Shown here one piece after another: positions 4,714 through 12,238 of a stretch of 36,497 nucleotides of DNA. The position numbers were made by a program, and so were the translations under genes. Positions within the stretch are counted from its first letter, which is position 1. Each line of letters opens with the position of its first letter. Below the pieces are notes generated by a model. That model was not told where the DNA came from. It worked only from the letters and a program-made list of their open reading frames with translations, and made no database searches. Source of the stretch: Oscillospiraceae bacterium. GTDB taxonomy: Bacteria; Bacillota; Clostridia; Oscillospirales; Acutalibacteraceae. The stretch is from NCBI GenBank assembly GCA_015065975.1, contig SVPG01000020.1, positions 1-36,497 on the forward strand. Direction: 5' to 3'.

Positions 4714-6663
4714 ATGGACAAAAAGACGTTCTACATCACAACGCCCATCTATTACCCGTCCGGTAAAGCTCATATCGGACACAGCTACACAACCGTCGCG
4801 GCGGATACAATCGCCAGATATAAGCGAATGCAGGGCTATGACGTCTTTTTCATGACCGGAACAGACGAGCACGGTCAGAAGATAGAGCGCAGAGCAAAGG
4901 ACGCAGGTGTTACACCGAAGGAGTTTATCGACCCGATAGTCGAAGGCTTCCAGAAGGTATGGGAAACACTTGATGTCAGATATGACAAGTTTATAAGAAC
5001 CACCGATGATTATCACGTTGAGGCTGTTCAGAAGATATTCAAGCAGCTTTACGACAAGGGTGATATTTACAAGAGCGAGTACAAAGGAATGTACTGCGCG
5101 GAGTGTGAGGCTTTCTGGACAGAGACCCAGCTTCAGGACGGTAACTGCCCCGACTGCGGCAGACCGTGTCACCCCGCATCGGAGGAGGCTTATTTCTTCA
5201 AGCTTTCCAATTATGCAGACAGACTTCTCAAGCTGTATGAGGATAACCCCCAATTTATCCAGCCCGAGAGCCGCAAGAACGAGATGATAAGCTTTATCAA
5301 TCAGGGTCTTGAGGATCTCTGCGTTTCCAGAACAAGCGTCAAGTGGGGCGTGCCTGTTGATTTCGATCCCAAGCACACCGTTTACGTTTGGTTTGATGCG
5401 CTTCTCAACTACATCACCGGACTCGGTTACACCTCTGACAATGACGAGCTTTTCAAGAAGTTCTGGCCGGCTGATGTTCATTTCGTAGGCAAAGAGATTG
5501 TCAGATTCCATACCGTTATCTGGCCGGCAGTTCTCATGGCTGCAGATATTCCCCTGCCTGAGAGAGTCTACGGTCACGGCTGGCTGCTCTTCGGTGCAGC
5601 AGGCGAGAAGATGAGTAAATCAAAGGGTAACGTTGTTGACCCGATCCTTCTTGCTGACAGATACGGTTCCGATGCGATAAGATATTTCCTTATGAGAGAT
5701 ATTCCTTTCGGCTCTGACGGTAACTTCACAAACGAGGCTCTCTGCAACAGAATCAATTCCGATCTTGCAAACGACCTCGGAAACCTTCTGAGCAGAACCG
5801 CAGCAATGGCTGAAAAGTATTTCGGCGGAACACTTCCCGAGGAGAAGCAGGCAGGCGAGTTTGACGATGCCCTCATCGAGATGGCAAAGGCTCTGCCCGA
5901 GACTGTCGACGGTCTCATCTGCAACCTCCAGTTCTCAACAGCTCTTTCCGAGATATGGAAGGTTATTTCCAGAGCAAACAAATATATCGATGAGACGATG
6001 CCGTGGGCACTTGCAAAGGACGAGGCAAACAAGCCCAGACTTGCAGCTGTTCTCTACAACCTTGCAGAGACTCTGAGAATTGTCGGTATAATCATAACAC
6101 CGTTCCTGCCCAAGAGCGGACCGAAGATTTTCGAGCAGATCGGAGCAGGTGAGCAGGTCAGAACCTATGACAGCATCGGCTGGGGCAATCTTCCCGCAAA
6201 TGCAACCCTCAAAAAGGGCGAGACCCTTTTCCCGAGAATCGACCTCGAAAAGGAGATAGCAGAGCTTGACGCTATGCTCGCAGCTCAGCAGGAGCAGGCA
6301 AAGGCAGCTCAGCCCAAGGAGGAAGAGCCTGCCGCAGCGCCCATCTCGATCGATGATTTTGCAAAGGTCGAGCTCAAGGTGGCAAAGGTTATTTCCTGCG
6401 AGCCCGTCAAGAAGGCAAAGAAGCTTCTCTGCCTCCAGCTTGATGACGGTTCGGGCAAGCCCCGTCAGGTCGTCAGCGGAATCGCCAACTACTACAAGCC
6501 CGAGGATCTTATCGGTCATTGTGTGGTAGTTGTTACAAACCTCCATCCCGCAAAGCTTTGCGGCGTTGAGAGCAACGGCATGATCCTTGCAGCGGATAAT
6601 GCGGAGAACGACGTAAAGGTTATCTTTGTTGACGGAATGACTCCGGGAGCAAAAATCAGATAA
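4714..6663 (+). CDS. metG: Methionine--tRNA ligase
   Basis: This 649-residue cytoplasmic enzyme charges tRNA-Met with methionine using ATP. Class I aminoacyl-tRNA synthetase signatures are present: HIGH at 20-23 and KMSKS at 299-303. A zinc knuckle has Cys128, Cys131, Cys145 and Cys148 (CAEC, CPDC). An anticodon-binding helical domain spans about 355-500, and after an Ala/Glu-rich linker (about 520-545) comes a C-terminal tRNA-binding OB-fold of the EMAPII/Arc1p type (about 545-649), which usually mediates dimerisation. GGAGG lies 8 nt before the ATG. It is transcribed from its own promoter and ended by the terminator at 6672-6708. Length and motifs are those of a standard Firmicute enzyme. 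Confidence 0.98.
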   Translation: MDKKTFYITTPIYYPSGKAHIGHSYTTVAADTIARYKRMQGYDVFFMTGTDEHGQKIERRAKDAGVTPKEFIDPIVEGFQKVWETLDVRYDKFIRTTDDYHVEAVQKIFKQLYDKGDIYKSEYKGMYCAECEAFWTETQLQDGNCPDCGRPCHPASEEAYFFKLSNYADRLLKLYEDNPQFIQPESRKNEMISFINQGLEDLCVSRTSVKWGVPVDFDPKHTVYVWFDALLNYITGLGYTSDNDELFKKFWPADVHFVGKEIVRFHTVIWPAVLMAADIPLPERVYGHGWLLFGAAGEKMSKSKGNVVDPILLADRYGSDAIRYFLMRDIPFGSDGNFTNEALCNRINSDLANDLGNLLSRTAAMAEKYFGGTLPEEKQAGEFDDALIEMAKALPETVDGLICNLQFSTALSEIWKVISRANKYIDETMPWALAKDEANKPRLAAVLYNLAETLRIVGIIITPFLPKSGPKIFEQIGAGEQVRTYDSIGWGNLPANATLKKGETLFPRIDLEKEIAELDAMLAAQQEQAKAAQPKEEEPAAAPISIDDFAKVELKVAKVISCEPVKKAKKLLCLQLDDGSGKPRQVVSGIANYYKPEDLIGHCVVVVTNLHPAKLCGVESNGMILAADNAENDVKVIFVDGMTPGAKIR

Positions 6664-6671
6664 TGTCAGAG

Positions 6672-6708
6672 AACCCCATAAGCGGACACAGGTCCGCTTA
6701 TGGGGTTT
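6672..6708 (+). terminator. Intrinsic terminator of metG
   Basis: A 15-bp perfect stem (AACCCCATAAGCGGA and its complement) with a 6-nt loop is followed by TTTAATAAT, 8 nt after the metG stop. Confidence 0.9.
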
Positions 6709-6724
6709 AATAATACGGTTGTAA

Positions 6725-6754
6725 TTGACAGTGAAAATGCAGTGATGTTATAAT
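6725..6754 (+). promoter_or_regulatory. Promoter of the 6793 membrane-protein gene
   Basis: Consensus TTGACA, an 18-bp spacer and a perfect TATAAT lie 38 bp before the start codon at 6793. It probably drives the genes from 6793 to 8317. Confidence 0.85.
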
Positions 6755-6792
6755 GAACAAAGCGATGTTGAAACAAAACGGGTGGGGATATT

Positions 6793-7278
6793 ATGATAAC
6801 ATTAAGCGGTCTGCCTTTGGCTATAATTGTATCTTTATGTATTTTGTTTATCAAATCCTTAAGTTTTGGGATTGATATACAGGAGCAATTGGCAGAGAAA
6901 TATAATAATAAATACTATCGAAAAAATAAATCAAAAAACTTTTTTGAAAGGTATTTTTATATCAATTTCAGAAAAGAAATAAGCCCGTTTCTTTTTTGGG
7001 GCAATATGATTTTGCCAATCGTTGCTGTTTTGAATGTTCTGATATGGGTTCTGGAATTGTTTATAGAACAGTTATATCCGATTGCGGTCGTTTCAGAGGT
7101 TGTTTCAATACTTGTTCTTTTTCTTTCTACCGAATATTTGCTTATTGGTGCATGTTGGAAAGGATTGCCTTCCGAACGGTCAACACTCAAAAGAATAATA
7201 CTGATCCTTTTATTACTATTAAATCTCTTTGCGGCCTTTTTGGCTGTATACTTGCTCGTTACAGCTTTCTTAAGCTGA
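6793..7278 (+). CDS. Small integral membrane protein of unknown function
   Basis: This 161-residue protein has about four hydrophobic helices: residues 5-27, 72-93, 97-117 and 135-158. A basic, aromatic-rich loop lies between the first two (YYRKNKSKNFFERYF). It has no signal-peptide cleavage motif and no catalytic signature that I recognise. GGTGGGG lies 6 nt before the ATG and a strong promoter lies just upstream. The gene after it (7312) follows closely and is likely co-transcribed. The region is more AT-rich than metG, which may point to recent acquisition. Function unknown. Confidence 0.7.
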   Translation: MITLSGLPLAIIVSLCILFIKSLSFGIDIQEQLAEKYNNKYYRKNKSKNFFERYFYINFRKEISPFLFWGNMILPIVAVLNVLIWVLELFIEQLYPIAVVSEVVSILVLFLSTEYLLIGACWKGLPSERSTLKRIILILLLLLNLFAAFLAVYLLVTAFLS

Positions 7279-7311
7279 TATAAGATTTTGTTCGGGGGGG
7301 AGTGTGAAACC

Positions 7312-7989
7312 ATGATAAAAGACCACGAAATTCCACAGATTCTGTATCGTGAATGTGTATTAGAGGAGATAAAAGCAAGGGAATCGGGAGAAGATCGGGA
7401 AGACTACGAACTGGCAGACAAGCTTATCGAAGAAATAAACACATTGGGATACAATTTCAAATATCTTACAGATTTTAATTGGTATAAAGTTGCAGATAAA
7501 CGAATTGTAGATATACTGAAAAAATATATATTAAATTTTAATAATCTTGGTATATCCGAAGACTTACTGAATTTGGTTTCGCACAAGGGCTTTTTTGAGG
7601 CAACCCAAATGGTTTTGGATTTGTATGAATTGATAAAGGAAAGATTAAATCCAAAATACCAATGTGAATGTGCAGGCTGTGATAATGCGCTACATAATAT
7701 AGCTGACAGACGATTTGAGTCGCAGTTTTTGGATTATTATAAGTCGGAAGATGATGCAGTTAGACTTGCATTGACAATGGAGCTGCTCGGCAAATGGAAA
7801 AACGAGCAGGCAAAGTTGATTTCTCTTGTTCATCTGAAATCTGATAACAGAGAAGTGGTTTTTACTGCACTTGATGTTATAAAGTACTTCAAAGGAGACA
7901 AAATCTGCAAGGAAGCGGTTTCTCCTTTGTGTCACAGCAAGGATAAAGATATAGCATCATTGGCAAAAAAGGTTATTAAAAAGCTTTGA
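7312..7989 (+). CDS. Helical, HEAT-repeat-like protein of unknown function
   Basis: This 225-residue soluble protein is rich in Lys, Glu and Leu and predicted to be all-helical. The last about 90 residues form repeated helix pairs (RLALTMELLGKWK..., VVFTALDVIKYFK..., SLAKKVIKKL) that resemble HEAT/armadillo-type repeats with periodic Leu/Ala. A Cys pair (CECAGC, residues 122-127) is notable. The ATG at 7312 was chosen because a GGGGGGAG site sits 10 nt upstream; a TTG at 7288 is in frame but lies before that site. It probably forms an operon with the membrane protein before it and the DUF4298 gene after it. HEAT proteins mediate protein-protein contacts; no specific role can be named. Confidence 0.65.
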   Translation: MIKDHEIPQILYRECVLEEIKARESGEDREDYELADKLIEEINTLGYNFKYLTDFNWYKVADKRIVDILKKYILNFNNLGISEDLLNLVSHKGFFEATQMVLDLYELIKERLNPKYQCECAGCDNALHNIADRRFESQFLDYYKSEDDAVRLALTMELLGKWKNEQAKLISLVHLKSDNREVVFTALDVIKYFKGDKICKEAVSPLCHSKDKDIASLAKKVIKKL

Positions 7990-8017
7990 TGAATTTTGTT
8001 GCATAGAGGTGTGGACA

Positions 8018-8317
8018 TTGAATAACGTAATCAAAAGAATAACCGAGATGGAAAAGTGTCTCGATGAAATTTCCGAGGCGTTTTATTCGCGCGGAGCCGA
8101 GATAAAGAACGATGCTTATATTCAGGAAAGTATAAAGAAACTTACCGATTATTACGAGAGTGATTTGTGGCTGAACGATTATGAAGCCGACAGCGAGGGC
8201 AGAATACCGCGCGATCTCAAGCGCGGAGTATTATCCGAGGATGCGGTCTATAATCTGCTGGCAGAGATAGAAGATATGTACGACGGCGAATTATTTGAGG
8301 AGAATGAATCTTTCTGA
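8018..8317 (+). CDS. DUF4298 family protein
   Basis: This is a protein of about 99 residues with the DUF4298 pattern: an N-terminal helix RITEMEKCLDE, a central YYES.LWLNDYEAD segment, and the conserved IPRDLKRGVLSEDAVYNLL stretch. The family is widespread in Firmicutes and has no known biochemical role. The TTG at 8018 is the best start because AGGTG (8006-8010) lies 7 nt upstream; the in-frame GTG at 8009 overlaps that site. Its 3' end overlaps the convergent gene on the minus strand by 27 bp. It is likely the last gene of the transcript from 6793. Confidence 0.8.
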   Translation: MNNVIKRITEMEKCLDEISEAFYSRGAEIKNDAYIQESIKKLTDYYESDLWLNDYEADSEGRIPRDLKRGVLSEDAVYNLLAEIEDMYDGELFEENESF

Positions 8318-8692
8318 AGCGCCGTGTTCGTGTTCGGCTTCAAAATAGGCAAGTTTTCCGTGAACAATTGAAATCAGAGCAGGTCCTTGACAGAAGACGC
8401 TTTTCAAAGCTTCTTCAAGAGGTAAGGTCTTTCTGTCGATTTGTTCGTCTATAGAGAATATATAACAGGATTCGGTGCTGCCATAACTTTTAAGTGTACT
8501 TAAAAGCTCTTTAACGCAAGAACATTCCGAAGCTGATAATTTGCGGCAGTACTTATCCGCAAAAATATCCGAATTCATTTTCCAGATGCATTCTCTTCGC
8601 TTTTTGGGAGAGTTAAGTTCGTATATAATTCTGTCTGCTTTGCGCTTTATAACAAAGCCTTCGATAACAGCTTTTTCAATATCTGAATTCAT
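8291..8692 (-). CDS. Conserved hypothetical protein, 133 residues
   Basis: This soluble, mixed alpha/beta protein has no recognised domain. It starts with MNSDIEKAVIEGFVIKRK, has a Lys/Arg-rich middle and a cluster of cysteines (Cys69, Cys71 and others), and ends with a hydrophobic strand GPALISIVHGKLAYFE. AGGAG lies 7 nt before the ATG in minus sense, which supports real translation. Its 3' end overlaps the DUF4298 gene tail to tail by 27 bp, so no terminator separates them. It may be an immunity-like or regulatory protein, but nothing in the sequence proves this. Confidence 0.6.
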   Translation of the reverse strand: MNSDIEKAVIEGFVIKRKADRIIYELNSPKKRRECIWKMNSDIFADKYCRKLSASECSCVKELLSTLKSYGSTESCYIFSIDEQIDRKTLPLEEALKSVFCQGPALISIVHGKLAYFEAEHEHGASERFILLK

Positions 8693-8765
8693 ACTGACAA
8701 TCTCCTGAAAGTTTATATAATTCAGTATATCATATAACGTAAAGATTTGAAAGTGTTTGGAACGC

Positions 8766-8793
8766 TTGTTGAGGTTGAGGGAAGAAATATAAT
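8766..8793 (+). promoter_or_regulatory. Promoter of the AraC-type regulator gene
   Basis: TTGTTG, a 16-bp spacer and a perfect TATAAT lie about 18 bp before the start codon. The ribosome binding site AAGGAGG sits just downstream. Confidence 0.6.
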
Positions 8794-8811
8794 AGTAAAA
8801 GGAGGTCGTGA

Positions 8812-9669
8812 ATGAAAAACATTATTTATAATCCGTTGACCGCGACCCCTTTCAAAAGGAACATATCTTACGCAGAGATATCACCTTGCGAAGCGCTGGC
8901 TCCTTATATCTGTTGTTATTGGGGAACAGAAAGCCCGTTTGTACAAATCGGTGATGAATCCGAATTGGTGATTCCTGACACCTGCGTGGATATAATTTAC
9001 GATATAGATTACACAAACAATACTGTGAACGGTGGGTTCTGCGGGATAAATGACTGCAGTTTCAGCACAGATAACAGCAGGTCTTCGGGGCATATCGTGT
9101 CTGTATTTGCAATTCGTTTTTATGCGTGGGGTGCATATGCGTTTGCCGACGATTCTTTAAAATCCACCCTGAACGGATATTTCGATGTCGGAGCAAGCTT
9201 TCGGTGGCTGGATAAGATCATTCGACCAAAGCTGTCGGAGCTTAAAAGTCTGCAGGAAAAGGTTTGTTTTGTGCAGCAGGTTTTGCTAAAAAAGCTGTCA
9301 GATGTCAGGGTAAATACAGTTATCGATGATACGATACGAAATCTTCTGATAAATAAAGGCTCTATTGATGTGTCGGAGCTTGCAAAAGAATCTTTTGTTA
9401 GCGCCAGACAGCTCGAGCGACTGTTTAATGAGTATATCGGTATCACGCCAAAGAAGCTGAGCAATCTGATACGCTATCAGTTTGTGTGGCATGATATTTT
9501 GTGCGAGCAGGATTTTGATGTTCTGAACGCAGTATATAAATACGGATATGCGGATCAGTCGCATTTGCTGCGCGAATTCAAAAGATATCACGGCGTCGAT
9601 ATGCATAAGGCAAAAATGATCGCGTTTGAAGATGTCGCAAATATACAAGAGGTTTTTGAAAAAGCTTGA
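8812..9669 (+). CDS. AraC-family transcriptional regulator with DUF6597-type N-terminal domain
   Basis: This is a 285-residue DNA-binding protein. The N-terminal half (about 20-150) resembles the DUF6597 sensor domain (LAPYICCYWG, VIPDTCVDIIYDI, and a segment around FAIRFYAWGAYAF). The C-terminal half (about 185-275) is an AraC-type double helix-turn-helix: IDVSELAKESFVSARQLERLF, then GYADQSHLLREFKRYHG. AAGGAGG lies 5 nt before the ATG. Genes for a DUF3795 protein, a TfoX-N protein and a hydrolase follow in the same direction with short gaps, a grouping that suggests one transcriptional unit controlled by this regulator. The ligand is unknown. Confidence 0.88.
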   Translation: MKNIIYNPLTATPFKRNISYAEISPCEALAPYICCYWGTESPFVQIGDESELVIPDTCVDIIYDIDYTNNTVNGGFCGINDCSFSTDNSRSSGHIVSVFAIRFYAWGAYAFADDSLKSTLNGYFDVGASFRWLDKIIRPKLSELKSLQEKVCFVQQVLLKKLSDVRVNTVIDDTIRNLLINKGSIDVSELAKESFVSARQLERLFNEYIGITPKKLSNLIRYQFVWHDILCEQDFDVLNAVYKYGYADQSHLLREFKRYHGVDMHKAKMIAFEDVANIQEVFEKA

Positions 9670-9714
9670 TAAGATTGTTTTTGAAATTCCGATAAGAGGG
9701 AAGGATTGAAAACA

Positions 9715-10008
9715 ATGAAATTATATAACGAACAAATCAGCGTCTGCGGTATGGATTGCGGCTCTTGTTATTGCTTCGGGGAAATGTGCAGCGGCTGCAA
9801 TGTGTGCGAGGGAAAGGTTTTTCATGCAGCTGAAGGGAAAGCCTGTCCGATTTATGATTGTGTAAAGAACAAGCGATGCGTGCAAAACTGCGGTGAATGC
9901 AGCCGTGTACCGTGCAGAATATGGCTTGATACAAGAGATCCCAAGTTTTCAGATGAAGAATTTGATGAAAGTATAGCGATGAGAATACAGACTCTGAAAA
10001 GGGGGTAG
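9715..10008 (+). CDS. DUF3795 Cys-rich protein
   Basis: This protein of about 97 residues has 13 or more cysteines arranged in clusters (CGMDCGSCYC, CSGCNVC, CPIYDC, CVQNCGEC, PCRIWLDTRDP), the pattern of the DUF3795 zinc-ribbon-like family. The family is common in anaerobes and is uncharacterised; metal or Fe-S binding is likely from the cysteine spacing. The ATG at 9715 was preferred to the TTG at 9706 because the purine-rich GAGGGAAGGA site is better spaced from it. The TfoX-N gene follows 7 nt after the stop, and the AraC-type gene is 45 bp upstream, so co-transcription is likely. Confidence 0.85.
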   Translation: MKLYNEQISVCGMDCGSCYCFGEMCSGCNVCEGKVFHAAEGKACPIYDCVKNKRCVQNCGECSRVPCRIWLDTRDPKFSDEEFDESIAMRIQTLKRG

Positions 10009-10015
10009 GGGTATT

Positions 10016-10333
10016 ATGCCGAAGAATAAAGAACTTGCACAGTATATAACAGATCAGTTGTCCGATCTTGAGAATATACGAAATATTCCGATGATGGGCG
10101 GGTATATTTTTTATTATAAAGAGCGGATATTCGGCGGGATTTATGAGAGCGGCTTTATGGTGAAGATCACGCAGGCGAGCATAAAGTTTATGCCCGACAG
10201 TATCCCCGAGCCGCCCTACGAAGGAGCAAAACCCATGCTGCCCGTAACCATTCTTGACGACAGAGCTGCGCTGCAGGAAATGGTGGAGCAGATGTATCCC
10301 GAATTGCCCGAAAGAAAACAAAAGAAAAAATGA
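10016..10333 (+). CDS. TfoX N-terminal domain protein
   Basis: This 105-residue protein matches the TfoX/Sxy N-terminal domain: the MMGGYIFYYKERIFGGIYE segment, a strand with FMVKI, and the closing proline-rich segment PPYEGAKPMLPV. The helical C-terminal domain of full-length TfoX is missing, as is common in Firmicutes. In Proteobacteria TfoX helps CRP drive competence genes, but stand-alone N domains in Firmicutes have no demonstrated role. GGGGGTAGGGG lies just before the ATG, and the gene is packed between DUF3795 and the hydrolase. Confidence 0.85.
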   Translation: MPKNKELAQYITDQLSDLENIRNIPMMGGYIFYYKERIFGGIYESGFMVKITQASIKFMPDSIPEPPYEGAKPMLPVTILDDRAALQEMVEQMYPELPERKQKKK

Positions 10334-10357
10334 TATTGGAAACAGGAGGAAAATGAT

Positions 10358-11272
10358 ATGGCATTACCCGATTTTAAAAAGCTTGAACAGAACAAGACTG
10401 CTGTTCCCGAGTGGGCAAAATACCTCAAGGACGGTGAATTTATAAGCTATTCAAATACATACACAAGCAAGATATATTTTGATCTGTTTGACAAGTATGT
10501 ATATCCGTGTGAGCAGACGGGCGATATAAGATATTATGTTTATGACCCGATAAAACACGGCGCAGACAAGAATAAAAAGTATCCTGTTCTTATGTGGCTG
10601 CACGGCGCAAGCAACTCCCTTATGGAAGAGGGCTGTATTATGTGCTGCGGAGCTGAGCAGTATGCATCGGACAAGTATCAGAAGGCGATGGGCGGTGCTT
10701 ATCTGATTGTGCCCTTGGCGAATGAGCAGCGCCTTGAGGACGGAACGATTCTCGGAACGTGGGCAAAGGAACACTCAGCGCCGATAAAGGCGATTTTCGA
10801 TAAGGTGTGCGAAGAAAACAGCGAAAATATCGGCAAAAAGTTTGTTATGGGAGCTTCTTCGGGCGGATACTTTACGTGGCAACTGCTTGAGGATTACGGC
10901 GCATACTTTGACGGTGCTATTCCGATATCGTCGGGTTATGTTCCGAGTGATGAGGCACTCGAGAGGATATCAGAAAGCGGAACAGAGCTGATAATCGCCC
11001 ACGGCAGACATGATGAGATGGCTGTTTTTGATAAGTGCATCGTTCCCCGTATTGAAAAGCTTGAGCAGATGAAGAACTGTATATGTTTCTTCCCCGAGTG
11101 GGTCTACAACGGTGACGGCGGAGTTTCTTCCGTGTTCTACGGACTTGAGATGGGTCAGCATTGTATGATAAACTGGGTTCAGCACGATCTGATGTTTGAT
11201 GACGGCAGACCCGCCGACGAGAGAATGCCGCGCGGCGTGACAGGCTGGATAAGCGATGTTTGCAGCAAATAA
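10358..11272 (+). CDS. Alpha/beta-fold hydrolase (putative esterase)
   Basis: This is a 304-residue cytoplasmic protein without a signal peptide. The alpha/beta hydrolase features are a strand and oxyanion region PVLMWLHGAS (about 81-90), a nucleophile elbow GASSG with Ser167, a likely acidic residue Asp219 in AHGRHDEM and a likely catalytic His268 in GQHCM. The overall pattern resembles the esterase/PHB-depolymerase-like group rather than lipases. The substrate is unknown. AGGAGG lies 7 nt before the ATG. It is the last gene of the AraC-DUF3795-TfoX group and is closed by the terminator at 11277-11306. Confidence 0.8.
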   Translation: MALPDFKKLEQNKTAVPEWAKYLKDGEFISYSNTYTSKIYFDLFDKYVYPCEQTGDIRYYVYDPIKHGADKNKKYPVLMWLHGASNSLMEEGCIMCCGAEQYASDKYQKAMGGAYLIVPLANEQRLEDGTILGTWAKEHSAPIKAIFDKVCEENSENIGKKFVMGASSGGYFTWQLLEDYGAYFDGAIPISSGYVPSDEALERISESGTELIIAHGRHDEMAVFDKCIVPRIEKLEQMKNCICFFPEWVYNGDGGVSSVFYGLEMGQHCMINWVQHDLMFDDGRPADERMPRGVTGWISDVCSK

Positions 11273-11276
11273 CGCA

Positions 11277-11306
11277 AAAAAGCTCCGACTTTTGTCGGAG
11301 CTTTTT
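11277..11306. terminator. Bidirectional terminator between hydrolase gene and purC
   Basis: AAAAAGCTCCGAC pairs with GTCGGAGCTTTTT around a TTT loop. The A- and T-tracts serve both converging genes. Confidence 0.92.
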
Positions 11307-11325
11307 GATATTACCGGAAAACCGA

Positions 11326-12009
11326 TCAGCGGTTGAGAATGAGCTTTGTGAGCTCAACGGGATCAACGATGGTGCCGTCCTTGTAAACACGCATATTGCC
11401 GGATGCAATTTCGTCGATGAGGATAACCTCGCCGTTGTTGTAGCCGAACTCGAACTTGATATCCCAGAGGTCGAGACCGATGGTCTTAAGGTCGTCAGCA
11501 ACGATCTTTGTGATCTTGAGGGTCTGCTCCTTCATGCTGTCGAACATTTCCTGAGTCATAACGCCGAGAGCTGCAAGACCTTCGCTTGTTACGAGGGGAT
11601 CGCCCTTTGCGTCGTTCTTGAAGGTGCACTCAACATAGCCGCCTTCGAGAACTGTGCCGTCAGCCATATACTCGCCGTATCTGCGGATGAAGCTGCCTGT
11701 TGCAACAAGACGGCAGATGACCTCGAGGCCGTGACCGAAAACTGTTGCGGGAAGAACTTCCATGGTAGCGTCATCAACGTTTGCGCTGACATAGTGAGTC
11801 TTGATGCCTGCTGCCTTGAGCATTTCGAAATAATAAACAGATGTCTGGAGATTGGCCTTGCCGATACCGTCAATGGTCAGACCGACGCTGTTTTCGCCCG
11901 GATCGAATACGCCGTCCTTGCCGGTGCAGTCGTCCTTGAACTTAAGCAGCACGTTGCCGTTTTCAAGCTTGTAAACGTCTTTGGTTTTGCCTTTGTACAT
12001 CATTTCCAT
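11326..12009 (-). CDS. purC: Phosphoribosylaminoimidazole-succinocarboxamide synthase
   Basis: This 227-residue cytoplasmic enzyme of de novo purine synthesis joins CAIR and aspartate using ATP to give SAICAR. Family signatures seen: the N-terminal [19 protein letters not shown], the [12 protein letters not shown] segment, [16 protein letters not shown], and the C-terminal DIKFEFG...[13 protein letters not shown]. Length is that of a typical single-domain PurC. AAGGAG lies 8-9 nt before the ATG in minus sense. It stands alone here, away from other pur genes, under a strong promoter (12086-12114) and a leader with a hairpin (12047-12074). Confidence 0.97.
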   Translation of the reverse strand: MEMMYKGKTKDVYKLENGNVLLKFKDDCTGKDGVFDPGENSVGLTIDGIGKANLQTSVYYFEMLKAAGIKTHYVSANVDDATMEVLPATVFGHGLEVICRLVATGSFIRRYGEYMADGTVLEGGYVECTFKNDAKGDPLVTSEGLAALGVMTQEMFDSMKEQTLKITKIVADDLKTIGLDLWDIKFEFGYNNGEVILIDEIASGNMRVYKDGTIVDPVELTKLILNR

Positions 12010-12046
12010 TGTTCATTGCTCCTTTGCTGACCATTGTGGATTTTGC

Positions 12047-12074
12047 AAAACAGATGCATGATTACATCTGTTTT
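12047..12074 (-). promoter_or_regulatory. Hairpin in the purC leader, possible attenuator
   Basis: AAAACAGATG and CATCTGTTTT form a 10-bp stem with an 8-nt loop, placed between the purC promoter and its ribosome binding site, with four T residues at the end in minus sense. It does not match the purine riboswitch consensus. Confidence 0.5.
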
Positions 12075-12085
12075 TTGACTTTTTA

Positions 12086-12114
12086 AGAATATCACTTAAT
12101 AAAGCCGATGTCAA
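12086..12114 (-). promoter_or_regulatory. Promoter of purC
   Basis: In minus sense TTGACA (12114-12109), a 17-bp spacer and TATTCT (12091-12086) precede the purC start by about 77 bp. Confidence 0.8.
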
Positions 12115-12181
12115 GAGATATATAAGCCGATGTATACACAAATGTGAGCTTGATTTTGTAAAAAATGACGGAGCTGTACAA

Positions 12182-12210
12182 TTGAAATATTTATGTATCG
12201 GGGGTATAAT
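12182..12210 (+). promoter_or_regulatory. Promoter of the transglutaminase-like protein gene
   Basis: TTGAAA, a 17-bp spacer and a perfect TATAAT lie 29 bp before the ATG at 12239. Confidence 0.85.
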
Positions 12211-12238
12211 ATTCGCAATCAATGTGTGGAGGTTTTCG

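Noticed and set aside
4591-5577. 328-residue minus-strand ORF opposite metG
   Set aside because: It is antisense to a certain metG with class I motifs; it has no ribosome binding site and an unnatural composition rich in Leu, Cys and Val.
11260-12030. 256-residue plus-strand ORF opposite purC
   Set aside because: It mirrors purC codons; purC has clear motifs, promoter and ribosome binding site.
12010-12085. Purine riboswitch before purC
   Set aside because: The leader lacks the conserved three-way junction sequences; only one simple hairpin is seen.
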